Assembly (NCBI GenBank): GCA_963921255.3
Contig: CAWUEW020000003.1
Span: 248,001-312,000 of the forward strand
Length of the DNA: 64,000 nucleotides
Direction of reading: 5' to 3'
DNA from: JANSYL01 sp963921255
GTDB taxonomy: Bacteria; Pseudomonadota; Alphaproteobacteria; Rhodobacterales; Rhodobacteraceae
A program made the position numbers and the translations under genes. This document shows, piece after piece, positions 60,653 to 64,000 of this stretch (its first letter is position 1; the number at the start of each line of letters is the position of its first letter). The notes under the pieces were generated by a model, which ran no database searches, was not told the origin of the DNA, and was given only the letters and a program-made list of their open reading frames with translations.

Positions 60653-62092
60653 ATGATTGGTTCTGACCTAGCCGTCCTGATCCCCGAGATCGTCCTTGCC
60701 GTTTACGCGATGGGCGCGCTCTTGCTTGGGGTTTACACCTCGAAAGACGGGATCGCCCCGGCGCTGACCTGGGGCACGGCGCTCCTGTTCGTGATCATGG
60801 CCCTCTACATCGGCATCACCGGCAGCGGGGCCACCATGGCCTTTGACGGCATGTTCGTTGATGACGCGTTTGCGCGCTTCGCCAAAGTGACAATCCTGCT
60901 CAGCGCGGCCGCCATCCTGGTTATCAGCCAGGACTACATGGCCAAGAACGATCTCCTCCGGTTTGAGTATCCCATTCTTATCACGCTGGCGACGATTGGC
61001 ATGATGGTGATGGTGTCGGCCGGTGATCTGATCGCGCTCTACATGGGGTTGGAGCTACAATCCCTGTCCCTTTACGTGATCGCGTCCTTGCGCCGCGACA
61101 GCGTGAAATCGACCGAAGCGGGCCTCAAGTATTTCATTCTGGGGGCGCTTAGCTCGGGCTTGCTGCTCTATGGTGCGTCTCTTGTCTACGGCTATGCAGG
61201 CACGACCAGCTTTGCCGGGATCATCGAAACGGCGTCCGAGGGCGACATGGCCCTTGGGCTGCTCTTCGGCCTCGTGTTCGTGATCGCGGGCCTGGCGTTC
61301 AAGGTGTCGGCGGCGCCCTTCCACATGTGGACACCGGACGTCTACGAAGGCTCGCCCACGCCGATCACCGCCCTCTTTGCGACTGCGCCGAAAGTCGCGG
61401 CAATGGCCCTGTTCGCGCGCGTTGTGCATGACGCCTTTGGGGGTGCCGTTGGCGATTGGCAGCAGATCGTGGCGTTCCTTGCCGTGGTGTCGATGTTCCT
61501 TGGTGCGATTGCCGCCATTGGGCAAACCGACATCAAGCGCCTGATGGCCTACTCGTCCATCAGCCACATGGGCTTTGCCCTGATGGGTCTGGCCGCCGGG
61601 ACAGCGCAGGGCATCGAAGCGATGCTCATCTACATGGCGATCTACGTCACCATGAACATCGGCACCTTTGCCTTCATCCTGACCATGGAGAAGGATGGAC
61701 AGCATGTGACCGAGATTTCGGCCTTGTCGAGTTTTGCCAGCAAGGAATCGACCAAGGCACTTGCCATCCTGGCCCTGATGTTCAGCCTTGCCGGTGTCCC
61801 GCCGCTCGTCGGCTTCTTCGGCAAATACGCGGTGCTTTGGGCGGCTGTCGACGCCGGGCTGGCCTGGCTGGCGATTGCAGGGGTCATCGCCTCGGTCATC
61901 GGGGCCTTCTACTATCTGCGGATCGTTTACCTGATGTATTTCGGGGAAGACCGAGACGGGCTCGACGGCACGATGGGCCTGGCGCAATACGCCGGACTGA
62001 TGGCATCAGCGGTGATCATGCTGATCGGTGTGATCAACCTCTTCGGGATCGAGGCCCCGGCGGCGCAGGCGGCCGAGATGCTTCTGCGCTGA
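60653..62092 (+). CDS. nuoN: NADH-quinone oxidoreductase subunit N
   Basis: A 479-aa antiporter-like proton-pumping subunit with 14 helices. KVSAAPFHMWTPDVYEGSPTPITALFATAPKVAAM is the conserved proton-channel block. Last nuo gene; the stop overlaps the birA start by 1 base (TGATG). Confidence 0.95.
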   Translation: MIGSDLAVLIPEIVLAVYAMGALLLGVYTSKDGIAPALTWGTALLFVIMALYIGITGSGATMAFDGMFVDDAFARFAKVTILLSAAAILVISQDYMAKNDLLRFEYPILITLATIGMMVMVSAGDLIALYMGLELQSLSLYVIASLRRDSVKSTEAGLKYFILGALSSGLLLYGASLVYGYAGTTSFAGIIETASEGDMALGLLFGLVFVIAGLAFKVSAAPFHMWTPDVYEGSPTPITALFATAPKVAAMALFARVVHDAFGGAVGDWQQIVAFLAVVSMFLGAIAAIGQTDIKRLMAYSSISHMGFALMGLAAGTAQGIEAMLIYMAIYVTMNIGTFAFILTMEKDGQHVTEISALSSFASKESTKALAILALMFSLAGVPPLVGFFGKYAVLWAAVDAGLAWLAIAGVIASVIGAFYYLRIVYLMYFGEDRDGLDGTMGLAQYAGLMASAVIMLIGVINLFGIEAPAAQAAEMLLR

Positions 62093-62841
62093 TGCCCGAT
62101 TGGCCGCCCGCGACCGGGCGCCAGGTCCTCGCCCAGACGGACAGCACTATGGCCGAGGCCGCCCGGCAGGCCCCGACCTTGGCCGGACCGACCTGGATCA
62201 TGGCCCACACCCAGACGGCCGCCCGCGGGCGGCGGGGGCGGCCCTGGTCCATGCCCACGGGCAACTTCGCCGCATCGCTTCTCCTACGCCCGACAGAGCC
62301 GCCGGCACAGGTCGCACTCCGCAGTTTCGTGGCTGCCCTGGCGCTGCAGGACGCATTCGTTGCCGCCACTGCGCGCCCACAGGCCTTTTCACTGAAATGG
62401 CCCAACGATGTTCTCCTCCATGGCGGGAAGGTGGCCGGCATCTTGCTGGAAAGCCTCGGTCCTCCGGGCGAGGTGCAGCACTTGGTGATCGGCTTCGGCG
62501 TCAACCTCGCACACGCCCCGACGGCCGCCGAGGTCGAACCGGGGGCTGTTCCGCCGGTCAGCCTTGCCGAAGAAATGGGAATTCAGATCACGCCCGAGAC
62601 CTTTCTCGACCTGCTCGCGGTGTCCTACGACCGGTTCGAATCCCAGTTTCAGCAGTTTGGCTTTGCGCCAATCCGCACCGCCTGGTTGCAAAACGCTGCC
62701 CGCCTGGGTCAGGCTGTGACGGCGCGCATGGCGCGCGACACTGTGACGGGAACCTTCACCGACGTGGACATGGACGGCAACCTGATGTTGATGACGCCAA
62801 GCGGACCGCGTGCGATCGCCGCGGCGGAGATCTTCTTTTGA
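62092..62841 (+). CDS. birA: Biotin--[acetyl-CoA-carboxylase] ligase (no HTH domain)
   Basis: A 249-aa biotin protein ligase. ARGRRGRPWSMPTGN is the ATP/biotin-binding loop, and LKWPNDVLLHGGKVAGILLE the second binding motif. There is no N-terminal HTH, so it is a pure enzyme rather than a repressor. It would biotinylate carrier proteins such as the methylcrotonyl-CoA carboxylase subunit encoded at 33336-35282. Confidence 0.92.
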   Translation: MPDWPPATGRQVLAQTDSTMAEAARQAPTLAGPTWIMAHTQTAARGRRGRPWSMPTGNFAASLLLRPTEPPAQVALRSFVAALALQDAFVAATARPQAFSLKWPNDVLLHGGKVAGILLESLGPPGEVQHLVIGFGVNLAHAPTAAEVEPGAVPPVSLAEEMGIQITPETFLDLLAVSYDRFESQFQQFGFAPIRTAWLQNAARLGQAVTARMARDTVTGTFTDVDMDGNLMLMTPSGPRAIAAAEIFF

Positions 62842-62853
62842 CGCGCGCGGCGA

Positions 62854-62948
62854 AATCGCCTTGCAAGGCGATTGCCCAAAGCCGCGGCACGCGGCTTTCT
62901 CACGCGGTTTCGAAACCGCGTCCAGACGGCGTTTTCAAACGCCGTCTG
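62854..62948. repeat. Array of four consecutive perfect inverted repeats
   Basis: Repeat 1, 62854-62873 (AATCGCCTTG / CAAGGCGATT, no loop). Repeat 2, 62878-62898 (AAAGCCGCG / CGCGGCTTT). Repeat 3, 62902-62921 (ACGCGGTTTC / GAAACCGCGT, no loop). Repeat 4, 62923-62948 (CAGACGGCGTTT / AAACGCCGTCTG). They lie 1-4 bases apart between birA and coaX. One could terminate transcription, but four in tandem are not explained by that. Confidence 0.85.
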
Positions 62949-62977
62949 TGGCGATGATGGGGTGAAGGGAGACCGGC

Positions 62978-63757
62978 ATGCTGCTGTGCATTGATTGCGG
63001 CAACACCAACACGGTGTTCAGCGTTTGGGACGGAACGCAGTTCCTGGCCACGTTCCGGACCTCGACGGAGCACACGCGGACGGCGGACCAGTACTTTGTC
63101 TGGTTCACGACCTTGATGCGGCACCAGAAGCTCGACGTCCCGATCACCGAGGTGATCGTATCGTCGACGGTGCCGCGCGTTGTCTTCAACCTGCGTGTGT
63201 TGTGCGACCGCTATTTCGACACGCGCCCTTGGGTCGTCGGAAAGCCTGATTGCCTGTTGCCCGCCCCGCCACGGGTGGATGAGGGAACGCAGGTCGGCCC
63301 GGACCGGCTCGTCAACACGGCCGGGGCGTTCGACCGACACGGCGGTAACCTCATCGTTGTCGATTTCGGCACGGCCACCACCTTTGATGTCGTGGCCGAG
63401 GACGGCGCCTATATCGGCGGCGTGATTGCACCCGGCGTGAATCTGAGCCTCGAAGCGCTACACCGTGCGGCGGCCGCGCTGCCCCATGTGGACGTGACCA
63501 AGCCGCAGGCGGTGATCGGAACCAACACCGTGGCCTGTATGCAATCCGGCGTCTTTTGGGGCTATGTCGGCCTGGTGCGCGGGATATGTGATCGGATCAA
63601 GGCCGAATATGATGCGCCGATGCAGATCATCGGCACCGGCGGGCTCGCGCCGTTGTTCTCGTCGGGCGATGTGTTATTTGACCGGATCGAAGACGATCTG
63701 ACCATGCATGGTCTGACGGTCATACATGCCTACAACAAGGACCAGAGCAGCACATGA
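62978..63757 (+). CDS. coaX: Type III pantothenate kinase
   Basis: A 259-aa ASKHA-fold kinase catalysing the first CoA biosynthesis step. LLCIDCGNTNTVFSVWDG is the phosphate-1 motif and VDFGTATTFDVV the phosphate-2 motif; GPDRLVNTAGA binds pantothenate. Starts after AGGGAG. Overlaps rnj by 4 bases. Confidence 0.94.
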   Translation: MLLCIDCGNTNTVFSVWDGTQFLATFRTSTEHTRTADQYFVWFTTLMRHQKLDVPITEVIVSSTVPRVVFNLRVLCDRYFDTRPWVVGKPDCLLPAPPRVDEGTQVGPDRLVNTAGAFDRHGGNLIVVDFGTATTFDVVAEDGAYIGGVIAPGVNLSLEALHRAAAALPHVDVTKPQAVIGTNTVACMQSGVFWGYVGLVRGICDRIKAEYDAPMQIIGTGGLAPLFSSGDVLFDRIEDDLTMHGLTVIHAYNKDQSST

Positions 63758-64000
63758 GCGCGCGACACCGGTTGATCTACCTCCCCCTTGGCGGCGCGGG
63801 GGAGATTGGGATGAATTGCTATGTCTACGGCTACGGACCCGAGAACGAAGAGCGCCTGATCGTGGTGGATCTGGGGGTGGCCTTTCCGGATATGGATGGG
63901 CAACCCGGCGTGGATCTGATCCTGCCCGACATCGCGTGGCTCGTCGAACGGCGCGACCGGATCGACGGGATCTTCATCACCCACGCACATGAAGACCATG
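63754..64000 (+). CDS. rnj: Ribonuclease J, N-terminal part
   Basis: Only the first 82 residues are in the window. RLIYLPLGGAGEIGMNCYVYGYG begins the metallo-beta-lactamase/beta-CASP fold, and THAHEDH near the end is the zinc motif HxHxDH. RNase J handles 5' exonucleolytic RNA processing and decay in many alphaproteobacteria. Its ATG overlaps the coaX stop. Confidence 0.93.
   Translation, partial: MSARHRLIYLPLGGAGEIGMNCYVYGYGPENEERLIVVDLGVAFPDMDGQPGVDLILPDIAWLVERRDRIDGIFITHAHEDH

Overview
The window reads as chromosomal DNA of an alphaproteobacterium of the Rhodobacteraceae/Roseobacter group. The reasons are the high GC, the phaZ-phaC-phaP-phaR block, a leucine-degradation operon, gamma-glutamylation genes, and a respiratory complex I (nuo) cluster interleaved with small orphan genes and followed by birA, coaX and rnj. 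No tRNA, rRNA or CRISPR array was seen.

Layout. (1) 1-7519, plus strand: the end of a GH63/mannosylglycerate-hydrolase-like gene, a MalK/UgpC-type ABC ATPase, then an uncharacterised catabolic cluster with two tandem-SnoaL proteins, an SDR, a LacI-type regulator, a zinc-binding MetE-like protein and an alpha/beta hydrolase. A LacI-type operator lies at 1633-1650. (2) 7613-12169: polyhydroxyalkanoate mobilisation (phaZ, minus strand) and synthesis (phaC, phaP, phaR, plus strand). CTGCANNGCAG boxes lie in the phaP promoter and upstream of phaR. (3) 12686-24165, minus strand: two aminotransferases and an apparent operon of a polar amino-acid/polyamine ABC transporter, two glutamine-synthetase-like ligases, a class I glutamine amidotransferase, a small membrane protein and an FAD amine oxidoreductase. 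(4) 24291-29171: miscellaneous minus-strand genes (PhnD-like binding protein, TerB, AhpD-like, PhzF, a small exported protein, a trypsin-like protease). (5) 29525-40833, plus strand: leucine/isovalerate catabolism (ivd, mccB, mccA, HMG-CoA lyase, methylglutaconyl-CoA hydratase) with small orphan genes, a GST, a quinone reductase and an acyl-CoA ligase. (6) 40963-45182: a GT2-like gene cut by a 3.5-kb transposon. (7) 45334-62092: nuoF-N with accessory genes. (8) 62092-64000: birA, coaX and the start of rnj.

The most notable object is the transposon at 41706-45182. It has 23-bp perfect terminal inverted repeats and an IS1595-type transposase. In the same overlapping operon it carries an EcoRI-family adenine methyltransferase, a DUF262-HNH nuclease and an unidentified 56-aa protein. 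This looks like a restriction-modification or modification-dependent defence cassette mobilised by an insertion sequence. The methyltransferase is split by a -1 frame change at a canonical X-XXY-YYZ heptamer placed directly before the stop codon, so it is either a programmed frameshift or a recent 1-nt loss. The element has no obvious target duplication, lies at the broken 3' end of a glycosyltransferase gene, and sits exactly where nuoA-E would be expected upstream of the nuo cluster. Together these suggest a rearrangement through the element.

Other unexplained structure includes three intergenic arrays of different perfect palindromes placed head to tail (14125-14196, 21524-21589, 62854-62948), a two-copy interspersed repeat with a variable palindromic core (12551-12610, 22526-22590), and three adjacent DUF3291 genes inside the nuo cluster.
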